From NCBI GenBank assembly GCA_019412865.1, contig DXOJ01000190.1, forward strand, positions 1-5,164: 5,164 nt of DNA, written 5' to 3'. Position numbers and translations under genes: made by a program. Shown piece by piece: positions 1 to 5,164 of this stretch (the stretch's first letter is position 1; the number at the start of each line of letters is the position of its first letter). This stretch comes from Bacteroides sp. (lineage in GTDB: Bacteria > Bacteroidota > Bacteroidia > Bacteroidales > Bacteroidaceae). The notes below the pieces were generated by a model. That model was not told the DNA's origin. It did no database searches and saw only the letters and a list, made by a program, of their open reading frames with translations.

Positions 1-10
1 ATAGATTGAA

Positions 11-1810
11 ATGAAAAAGCAATTACGCAGTTCGTTTAGTACACAAGGCCGTCGGATGGCGGGAGCCCGTGCGTTATGGGCAGCCAACGGCATGAAGAAG
101 AATCAGATGGGTAAACCCATTATCGCTATCGTCAATTCGTTCACCCAGTTTGTTCCGGGACATGTGCATCTGCATGAAATCGGTCAGCTGGTGAAGGCAG
201 AGATTGAGAAGCTGGGATGCTTCGCTGCGGAATTCAATACAATAGCTATCGACGACGGTATAGCAATGGGACATGACGGTATGCTTTACTCGCTTCCTTC
301 ACGTGACATCATTGCAGACAGTGTAGAATATATGGTTAATGCGCACAAGGCAGATGCAATGGTATGTATCAGCAATTGCGATAAGATTACTCCCGGAATG
401 TTGATGGCGGCTATGCGTTTGAATATTCCTGCCGTATTTGTATCGGGCGGTCCGATGGAAGCCGGAGAATGGAATGGTCAGCACCTGGATTTGATCGACG
501 CGATGATTAAATCGGCTGATGAAAGTGTCAGCGATCAGGAAGTAGCGAATATCGAGCAAAATGCTTGTCCTACTTGCGGATGTTGTTCCGGTATGTTTAC
601 CGCCAATTCAATGAACTGCCTGAATGAAGCAATCGGACTGGCTCTTCCCGGAAACGGAACCATTGTAGCGACACACGAAAACCGTACGCAACTTTTCAAA
701 GACGCTGCGGAACTGATCGTGAAAAATGCAAAATTATATTATGAAGAAGGAGACGAAAGTGTACTTCCCCGTAGCATCGCTACCCGTCAGGCTTTCCTGA
801 ACGCCATGACGCTGGATATAGCAATGGGGGGATCTACCAATACGGTTCTTCACTTGTTGGCTGTTGCTCACGAAGCAGAGGTAGATTTCAAGATGGATGA
901 TATCGATATGCTTTCCCGCAAGGCTCCTTGTCTCTGCAAGGTGGCTCCCAATACGCAGAAATATCATATTCAGGATGTAAACCGTGCCGGTGGTATTATT
1001 GCTATCATGGATGAACTGGCAAAAGGCGGTCTGATAGATACATCTGTTCGACGGGTAGACGGAATGTCATTGGCGGAAGCTATTAATGAATATTCAATCA
1101 CCAGCCCGAATGTAAGCGAAAAGGCAATTAAAAAATATTCGAGTGCAGCCGGAAATAGATTCAATCTCGTACTTGGTTCACAGGGCATGTACTATAAGGA
1201 ACTGGATAAAGACCGTGCAAACGGATGTATCCGTGATTTGGAACATGCTTATAGCAAAGACGGTGGATTGGCCGTATTGAAAGGCAACATTGCCCAAGAC
1301 GGTTGTGTGGTAAAAACAGCAGGTGTAGACGAAAGTATCTGGAAGTTTACCGGACCTGCCAAAGTATTTGATTCGCAAGAAGCAGCCTGTGAAGGCATCC
1401 TCGGAGGCCGAGTCGTCAGTGGCGATGTAGTCGTCATTACGCACGAAGGTCCGAAGGGTGGTCCCGGTATGCAGGAAATGCTTTATCCTACCTCTTATAT
1501 AAAATCCCGTCATCTCGGAAAAGAATGTGCTTTGATTACCGACGGACGTTTCAGCGGTGGAACTTCCGGATTGAGTATCGGACATATTTCTCCTGAAGCG
1601 GCAGCTGGAGGCAATATCGGAAAAATTGTAGACGGAGACATTATCGAAATCGATATTCCGGCCCGGAAGATTAACGTGCGACTGACGGATGAAGAACTGG
1701 CGGCCCGTCCGATGACTCCTGTCACTCGTGACCGTTATGTACCGAAGAGCCTGAAGGCGTATGCCAGCATGGTAAGCTCTGCCGATAAGGGAGCAGTGAG
1801 AATTATATAA
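11..1810 (+). CDS. ilvD: Dihydroxy-acid dehydratase IlvD
   Basis: Cytoplasmic Fe-S dehydratase that converts 2,3-dihydroxy-isovalerate and 2,3-dihydroxy-3-methylvalerate to the 2-keto acids feeding valine, leucine and isoleucine. The 599-residue product is full length for the IlvD/Edd family (E. coli IlvD has 616). Visible signatures are [14 protein letters not shown] (41-54), [10 protein letters not shown] (121-130), [16 protein letters not shown] (186-201), [13 protein letters not shown] (271-283) and [10 protein letters not shown] (511-520). By family knowledge, Cys123 and Cys192 are the likely cluster ligands, Asp124/Lys125 lie at the Mg site, and Ser515 is the likely catalytic base. Position 50 is Gly, as in E. 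coli IlvD, where the [2Fe-2S] branch has a third Cys, so an oxygen-labile E. coli-type cluster is inferred. The C-terminal region is about 17 residues shorter than in E. coli. The ATG at 11 gives the expected family N terminus ([18 protein letters not shown]). Only 10 bases lie upstream, so its promoter and leader cannot be judged. It is the first visible gene of the ilv cluster. Confidence 0.98.
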   Translation: MKKQLRSSFSTQGRRMAGARALWAANGMKKNQMGKPIIAIVNSFTQFVPGHVHLHEIGQLVKAEIEKLGCFAAEFNTIAIDDGIAMGHDGMLYSLPSRDIIADSVEYMVNAHKADAMVCISNCDKITPGMLMAAMRLNIPAVFVSGGPMEAGEWNGQHLDLIDAMIKSADESVSDQEVANIEQNACPTCGCCSGMFTANSMNCLNEAIGLALPGNGTIVATHENRTQLFKDAAELIVKNAKLYYEEGDESVLPRSIATRQAFLNAMTLDIAMGGSTNTVLHLLAVAHEAEVDFKMDDIDMLSRKAPCLCKVAPNTQKYHIQDVNRAGGIIAIMDELAKGGLIDTSVRRVDGMSLAEAINEYSITSPNVSEKAIKKYSSAAGNRFNLVLGSQGMYYKELDKDRANGCIRDLEHAYSKDGGLAVLKGNIAQDGCVVKTAGVDESIWKFTGPAKVFDSQEAACEGILGGRVVSGDVVVITHEGPKGGPGMQEMLYPTSYIKSRHLGKECALITDGRFSGGTSGLSIGHISPEAAAGGNIGKIVDGDIIEIDIPARKINVRLTDEELAARPMTPVTRDRYVPKSLKAYASMVSSADKGAVRII

Positions 1811-1812
1811 TA

Positions 1813-1932
1813 TAGTTGGTGATAGTTGATAGGTAATAGTTAGCTGCGCAGCACTTAGCGCAATGATTGTAAACCATTCATTTTCAACTGTCATTTCTCA
1901 ACTATCATTTATCATTTATCAACTATCAACTA
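1813..1932. repeat. Imperfect long inverted repeat between ilvD and ilvB
   Basis: This fills nearly all of the ilvD-ilvB gap. Bases 1813-1817 (TAGTT) pair with 1928-1932 (AACTA). After a three-base bulge, 1821-1834 pairs with 1914-1927 over 14 positions, 12 Watson-Crick and 2 G-T; the perfect core is GATAGTTGATA against TATCAACTATC. Further inward, ATAGTT (1836-1841) matches AACTAT (1900-1905). The right half is built from near-repeated TCAACTATCATTT-like units (about 1884-1931). The middle holds the perfect 10-base palindrome GCTGCGCAGC (1843-1852). The region has no coding character. From memory, low-complexity inverted repeats of this flavour occur between many Bacteroides genes, but family membership was not tested. 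It could be a MITE-like or REP-like element, or a structured mRNA spacer. No U-run follows the stem, so it is not a standard terminator. If it folds in RNA, its 3' arm covers the ilvB ribosome landing site. Confidence 0.8.
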
Positions 1933-1934
1933 AT

Positions 1935-3629
1935 ATGAAAGATTTAATAACAGGTGCAGAGGCTTTGATGCGCTCCTTGGAACATCAGGGAGTGACTACC
2001 ATCTTTGGTTACCCCGGTGGTTCTATTATGCCGGTATTCGATGCCTTGTACGATCATCAAAATATATTGAACCATATCTTGGTTCGTCACGAGCAGGGAG
2101 CCGCCCATGCCGCACAAGGTTATGCCCGTGTATCGGGTGATGTAGGTGTTTGCCTGGTGACGAGCGGTCCCGGAGCAACCAATACGGTAACAGGCATTGC
2201 GGATGCGATGATCGATAGTACGCCTATCGTGGTGATTGCCGGACAGGTAGGAACAGGCTTTCTTGGGACCGATGCTTTTCAGGAAGTTGACTTGGTAGGT
2301 ATTACCCAGCCAATCACTAAATGGAGTTATCAGATTCGCCGTGCGGAAGATGTAGCCTGGGCGGTAGCACGTGCGTTTTACATTGCCCGTAGTGGTCGTC
2401 CGGGGCCGGTGGTACTGGACTTTGCCAAAAATGCGCAAGTGGAGAAAACGAAATACGAACCAACGAAAGTCGATTTTATCCGTAGTTATGTTCCTGTTCC
2501 CGATACGGACGAGGAGACTGTACAGGCTGCTGCCGAACTGATTAATAACGCTGAACGTCCGCTTGTATTGGTTGGACAAGGTGTTGAACTGGGAAATGCA
2601 CAGAGCGAATTGCGCGAGTTTATCGAAAAAGCGGATATGCCTGCGGGTTGTACGCTGCTCGGACTTTCGGCTTTGCCGACAGAACATCCGTTGAATAAAG
2701 GTATGTTGGGTATGCATGGCAATCTGGGACCGAATATCAATACCAATAAATGCGATGTGCTGATTGCTGTTGGTATGCGTTTTGACGACCGTGTGACCGG
2801 TAATTTGGCTACTTATGCCAAACAGGCAAAAGTGATTCATTTTGATATCGATCCTGCGGAAGTTAATAAGAATGTAAAGGTAGATGTAGCTGTATTGGGA
2901 GATTGCAAGGAAACACTGGCTTCTGTGACGAAGCTCCTGAAAAAGAACACTCATACCGAATGGATTGATAGCTTCAAAGAATATGAGAAAGTAGAGGAGG
3001 AAAAAGTAATCCGTCCTGAACTTCATCCTGCCACAAACTCTTTGAGTATGGGGGAAGTGGTACGTGCGGTAAGTGACGCTACTCACCATGAAGCTGTTTT
3101 GGTAACAGATGTAGGTCAAAATCAGATGATATCTGCACGTTACTTTAAATATACGAAAGAACGCAGTATCATCACTTCCGGAGGACTTGGAACAATGGGC
3201 TTCGGGCTTCCCGCAGCTATCGGGGCAACTTTTGGAGCACCGGAACGTACTGTATGCGTATTTATGGGAGATGGCGGACTGCAAATGAATATTCAGGAGT
3301 TGGGTACGATTATGGAGCAGAAAGCTCCGGTGAAAATTATCTGCCTGAATAATAATTACCTCGGAAATGTACGCCAGTGGCAAGCTATGTTCTTCAATCG
3401 CCGCTATTCGTTTACTCCGATGTTGAATCCGGATTACATGAAGATTGCTTCGGCTTATGATATTCCTTCCAAACGTGCTTTCACCCGTGAAGAACTGAAA
3501 GAAGCTATTGCAGAAATGCTGGCGACAGATGGTCCGTTCCTGCTCGAAGCGTGCGTAGTGGAAGAAGGCAATGTTTTGCCGATGACTCCTCCGGGTGGTT
3601 CGGTCAATCAGATGCTGTTGGAATGCTAG
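1935..3629 (+). CDS. ilvB: Acetolactate synthase large (catalytic) subunit IlvB
   Basis: ThDP-, FAD- and Mg-dependent acetohydroxyacid synthase. It condenses two pyruvates to 2-acetolactate (Val/Leu) or pyruvate with 2-oxobutyrate to 2-aceto-2-hydroxybutyrate (Ile), working with the small subunit encoded just downstream. The open frame reaches back to an ATG at 1863, but those extra 24 codons are translated inverted-repeat sequence. The ATG at 1935 gives MKDLITGAEALMRSL, the normal family N terminus, and 564 residues, the usual length. Domains by position: ThDP-pyrimidine domain about 1-170 with catalytic Glu53 in RHEQGAAHAA and Gln116; FAD/central domain about 190-340 with GMRFDDRVTG (280-289); ThDP-diphosphate domain about 365-550 with GDGG (445-448) and, 25 residues on, NNN (472-474), whose Asp446 and Asn473 are the expected Mg ligands. 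Trp482 in RQWQ is the residue linked in this family to 2-oxobutyrate preference and herbicide binding. Asn478 (LGNVRQWQ) stands where Met or Leu is commonly found. No Shine-Dalgarno sequence is visible. Confidence 0.97.
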   Translation: MKDLITGAEALMRSLEHQGVTTIFGYPGGSIMPVFDALYDHQNILNHILVRHEQGAAHAAQGYARVSGDVGVCLVTSGPGATNTVTGIADAMIDSTPIVVIAGQVGTGFLGTDAFQEVDLVGITQPITKWSYQIRRAEDVAWAVARAFYIARSGRPGPVVLDFAKNAQVEKTKYEPTKVDFIRSYVPVPDTDEETVQAAAELINNAERPLVLVGQGVELGNAQSELREFIEKADMPAGCTLLGLSALPTEHPLNKGMLGMHGNLGPNINTNKCDVLIAVGMRFDDRVTGNLATYAKQAKVIHFDIDPAEVNKNVKVDVAVLGDCKETLASVTKLLKKNTHTEWIDSFKEYEKVEEEKVIRPELHPATNSLSMGEVVRAVSDATHHEAVLVTDVGQNQMISARYFKYTKERSIITSGGLGTMGFGLPAAIGATFGAPERTVCVFMGDGGLQMNIQELGTIMEQKAPVKIICLNNNYLGNVRQWQAMFFNRRYSFTPMLNPDYMKIASAYDIPSKRAFTREELKEAIAEMLATDGPFLLEACVVEEGNVLPMTPPGGSVNQMLLEC

Positions 3630-3630
3630 G

Positions 3631-3671
3631 GGAAGTTGAATATTGAGAATGGAAGATTGAAAGTTCGCAAT
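3631..3671. repeat. Weak imperfect tandem repeat in the ilvB-ilvN gap
   Basis: Two adjacent units of 20 and 21 bases (3631-3650 and 3651-3671) both begin GGAAG(A)TTGAA and end AAT. They match at about 15 of 21 aligned columns by eye. The units are purine-rich and lie in the 56-base spacer before ilvN. No hairpin, promoter match or small reading frame stands out. The pattern may be degenerate intergenic repeat material of the kind common in Bacteroides, or chance in a low-complexity spacer. Confidence 0.35.
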
Positions 3672-3685
3672 TAAAATTTAGGATT

Positions 3686-4249
3686 ATGAGTGACAAGACA
3701 TTATATACGATAATAGTTCATTCCGAAAATATAGCCGGATTGCTGAATCAGGTAACTGCTGTATTTACTCGTCGGCAAATCAACATCGAGAGTCTGAATG
3801 TATCTGCTTCTTCTATTAAAGGTGTACACAAGTATACGATTACAGCCTTGACGGATAAGGACACCATTGAGAAGGTAGTGAAACAGATCGAAAAGAAGAT
3901 CGATGTGATTCAGGCACATTATTTCACCGAGGATGAAATATACTTCCATGAGATTGCACTATATAAGGTATCTACTCCTGCTTTTCAGGAAACTCCGGAA
4001 GCATCCAAGTTGATCCGCAGATACAATGCCCGTGTAGTGGAAGTTAATCCGGTATTTTCTATTGTCGAGAAAAATGGTATGAGCGAAGATATAACCTCAC
4101 TCTACGGTGAACTGAAGGCTTTAAATTGTGTTTTGCAGTTTGTACGGTCGGGACGCGTAGCGATTACCACCAGTTGCTTTGAACGGGTGAACGAGTTTCT
4201 CGATGGACGGGAAGCCATGTATAACCAGAGTAAAAACCAACAAGAATAA
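3686..4249 (+). CDS. ilvN: Acetolactate synthase small (regulatory) subunit IlvN/IlvH
   Basis: Regulatory partner of the acetolactate synthase large subunit. In this family it raises catalytic activity and confers feedback inhibition by branched-chain amino acids, usually valine. The 187-residue protein has an N-terminal ACT domain (about 5-78), starting TLYTIIVHSENIAGLLNQV, and an ALS small-subunit C-terminal domain (about 84-165) with HEIALYKV (88-95) and FVRSGRVAI (152-160). Gly18 and Asn33 (in INIESL) align with Gly14 and Asn29 of E. coli IlvH, positions tied to valine binding, so valine sensitivity is inferred. It is longer than E. coli IlvH (163 residues); part of the excess is a polar tail ending QSKNQQE. 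The ATG at 3686 directly precedes the ACT domain; an AGGA at 3680-3683 is too close to be an ideal Shine-Dalgarno site. The gene follows ilvB by 56 bases, and its TAA overlaps the next ATG by one base, suggesting coupled translation. The names ilvN and ilvH are both used for such genes. Confidence 0.95.
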   Translation: MSDKTLYTIIVHSENIAGLLNQVTAVFTRRQINIESLNVSASSIKGVHKYTITALTDKDTIEKVVKQIEKKIDVIQAHYFTEDEIYFHEIALYKVSTPAFQETPEASKLIRRYNARVVEVNPVFSIVEKNGMSEDITSLYGELKALNCVLQFVRSGRVAITTSCFERVNEFLDGREAMYNQSKNQQE

Positions 4250-4992
4250 TGAGTGAAGAAAATAAAATAGGAACTTATCAGTTTGTGGCAGAACCGTTCC
4301 ATGTTGACTTTAACGGACGTCTGACTATGGGCGTACTGGGAAATCATTTGTTGAATTGTGCCGGCTTTCACGCAAGTGACCGTGGCTTTGGTATTGCAAC
4401 ACTGAACGAGGATAATTACACTTGGGTACTTTCGCGTCTGGCCATTGAGTTGGATGAAATGCCTTATCAATATGAGAATTTTTCAGTTCAAACATGGGTG
4501 GAAAATGTCTACCGCTTGTTTACTGACCGTAACTTCGCTATTATTGATAAGGATGGGAAGAAGATTGGTTACGCGCGTTCCGTATGGGCGATGATTAATC
4601 TTAATACCCGCAAACCGGCCGATCTATTGACCTTACACGGAGGAAGTATCGTAGATTATGTCTGTGATGAACCTTGTCCTATTGAAAAGCCTTCACGTAT
4701 CAAAGTGACAAGCGATCGGCCAATGGCTACCCTGACGGCAAAATATAGTGATATTGATATTAACGGTCATGTGAACAGCATCCGTTACATCGAGCATATC
4801 CTTGATCTGTTCCCGATAGAGCTGTACAAGGCCAAACGTATCCGTCGTTTCGAGATGGCGTACGTAGCCGAAAGTTACTTTGGTGATGAGCTCTCTTTCT
4901 TCTGCGATGAAGTGAATGCAAACGAGTTTCACGTAGAAGTAAAGAAGAATGGCAGCGAAGTTGTTTGCCGTTCGAAAGTGATATTTGAATAA
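4249..4992 (+). CDS. Acyl-ACP thioesterase (FatA/FatB-like, double hotdog)
   Basis: Predicted to hydrolyse acyl-acyl carrier protein to free fatty acid and ACP in the cytoplasm. The 247 residues fit two hotdog folds (about 5-130 and 155-247), as in plant FatA/FatB but without a transit peptide. Similarities to plant enzymes include GNHLLNCAGFHASDRGFG (31-48), the stretch WVLSRLAIELDEMP (59-72), and SDIDINGHVNSIRYIEH (167-183), which carries the DxNxHVN motif as Asp170, Asn172 and His174. A hand alignment of MAYVAESYFGDEL (203-215) with the plant YRREC region puts Glu208 at the proposed catalytic Glu and Ser209 at the once-proposed catalytic Cys. No signal peptide or membrane segment is seen. 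From memory, B. thetaiotaomicron BT_2075, with a solved structure (PDB 2ESS), is the close relative, in the same ilv context. The start overlaps the ilvN stop by one base (TAATG), so it is probably translated by reinitiation. Chain-length and branched-chain preference cannot be read from the sequence. It is not an enzyme of amino-acid synthesis. Confidence 0.93.
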   Translation: MSEENKIGTYQFVAEPFHVDFNGRLTMGVLGNHLLNCAGFHASDRGFGIATLNEDNYTWVLSRLAIELDEMPYQYENFSVQTWVENVYRLFTDRNFAIIDKDGKKIGYARSVWAMINLNTRKPADLLTLHGGSIVDYVCDEPCPIEKPSRIKVTSDRPMATLTAKYSDIDINGHVNSIRYIEHILDLFPIELYKAKRIRRFEMAYVAESYFGDELSFFCDEVNANEFHVEVKKNGSEVVCRSKVIFE

Positions 4993-5021
4993 ATGTGAGA
5001 ATACAAAATTAATTAATAACG

Positions 5022-5037
5022 GATGACGTAAGTCATC
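5022..5037 (+). other. Small GUAA-tetraloop hairpin before ilvC
   Basis: A perfect six-base-pair stem, GATGAC (5022-5027) with GTCATC (5032-5037), encloses the loop GTAA, which in RNA is a GNRA-type tetraloop closed by C-G. It lies 29 bases after the thioesterase stop and 22 bases before the ilvC ATG. The following bases are A-rich rather than U-rich, so it is not an intrinsic terminator on this strand. It could be an mRNA stability or processing element that separates ilvC expression from the upstream genes, a binding site as double-stranded palindromic DNA, or chance. Confidence 0.55.
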
Positions 5038-5059
5038 AAAAACTAAAAACAAAAAGAAA
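5038..5059 (+). promoter_or_regulatory. A-rich translation initiation region of ilvC
   Basis: Eighteen of the 22 bases directly before the ilvC ATG are A, and no Shine-Dalgarno sequence is present. Bacteroides genes, especially strongly expressed ones, are known to favour unstructured A/U-rich leaders over a Shine-Dalgarno site. The stretch supports the ATG at 5060 as the start and suggests efficient ilvC translation. The other ilv genes in the window lack such a strong A-run. Confidence 0.55.
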
Positions 5060-5164
5060 ATGGCACAGTTGAATTTTGGAGGTACTACTGAAACTGTAGT
5101 AATCCGTGACGAATTTCCATTGGAAAAAGCTCGTGAAGTATTGAAAAATGAAACAATCGCTGTA
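5060..5164 (+). CDS. ilvC: Ketol-acid reductoisomerase IlvC, N-terminal fragment
   Basis: Partial gene running off the window: only the first 35 codons are present, starting MAQLNFGGTTETV and ending KNETIAV. In this family the NAD(P)H-dependent, Mg-dependent enzyme isomerises and reduces acetolactate or acetohydroxybutyrate to the dihydroxy acids that IlvD dehydrates. The call rests on recognising the Bacteroides IlvC N terminus (LEKAREVLKNETIAV leads into the Rossmann GxGxxG loop, which would begin just past the edge) and on the ilv context. The catalytic residues and cofactor-specificity loop lie outside, so NADPH versus NADH use cannot be assessed. It follows the thioesterase by 67 bases, with a hairpin and an A-rich leader in between. 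It may be co-transcribed with the upstream genes or have extra expression of its own. Confidence 0.9.
   Translation, partial: MAQLNFGGTTETVVIRDEFPLEKAREVLKNETIAV

Noticed and set aside
1178..1894. A 238-codon minus-strand frame opposite the end of ilvD and into the gap
   Set aside because: It is antisense to conserved IlvD sequence, begins within the inverted repeat, and shows no domain or initiation signal.
1811..1934. An intrinsic terminator after ilvD
   Set aside because: The long inverted repeat is AT-rich with a loop of roughly 80 bases and no U-run after the stem, and the next gene is in the same pathway on the same strand.
1944..3383. A 479-codon open frame on the minus strand opposite ilvB
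   Set aside because: It lies entirely antisense to a clear acetolactate synthase gene, and its product is rich in His, Arg, Tyr, Ser and Cys with no recognisable domain. This is typical of a shadow frame produced by the sense codon usage.
4876..4883. A TACTTTGG stretch resembling the Bacteroides -7 promoter box (TAnnTTTG)
   Set aside because: It is one base short of the consensus spacing, lies inside the thioesterase coding region, and has no convincing partner -33 element. A visual scan found no full match in the gaps either.
5022..5040. A terminator hairpin between the thioesterase and ilvC
   Set aside because: The stem is only six pairs and is followed by A residues on the + strand; on the minus strand no immediate U-run follows it.
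4693..5052. A 119-codon minus-strand frame opposite the thioesterase C terminus
   Set aside because: It overlaps the conserved catalytic region of the thioesterase and the hairpin, with no recognisable product.

Overview
The window reads as a stretch of a Bacteroides chromosome, most likely from the B. thetaiotaomicron/B. fragilis/B. ovatus group. The evidence is the protein sequences, the gene order (recalled from B. thetaiotaomicron as ilvD-ilvB-ilvN-acyl-ACP thioesterase-ilvC), the lack of good Shine-Dalgarno sequences, and A-rich leaders before start codons. No species call is made because no database search was possible.

Layout, all on the + strand: ilvD (11-1810, complete); a 124-base gap holding an imperfect long inverted repeat (1813-1932); ilvB (1935-3629, start placed 24 codons inside the longest open frame); a 56-base gap with a weak tandem repeat; ilvN/ilvH (3686-4249); an acyl-ACP thioesterase (4249-4992) whose ATG shares one base with the ilvN stop; a 67-base gap with a small GUAA-capped hairpin and an A-rich leader; and the first 35 codons of ilvC (5060 to the window edge). 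No tRNA, rRNA, CRISPR, insertion sequence or convincing promoter or terminator was seen. No gene-free stretch exceeds 300 bases.

Together the genes encode the shared valine/isoleucine/leucine pathway. IlvB (catalytic) with IlvN (regulatory) makes acetolactate or acetohydroxybutyrate, IlvC isomerises and reduces it, and IlvD dehydrates the diol to the branched 2-keto acid. The thioesterase is not a step of that pathway. Its place between ilvN and ilvC suggests a link between branched-chain keto acids and the iso/anteiso fatty acids abundant in Bacteroides, but this is inference.

This is mostly an ordinary, well-known biosynthetic operon, and I do not see an undescribed system. The points most worth a second look are the inverted repeat ending two bases before the ilvB start codon, the operonic thioesterase, and the hairpin before ilvC.
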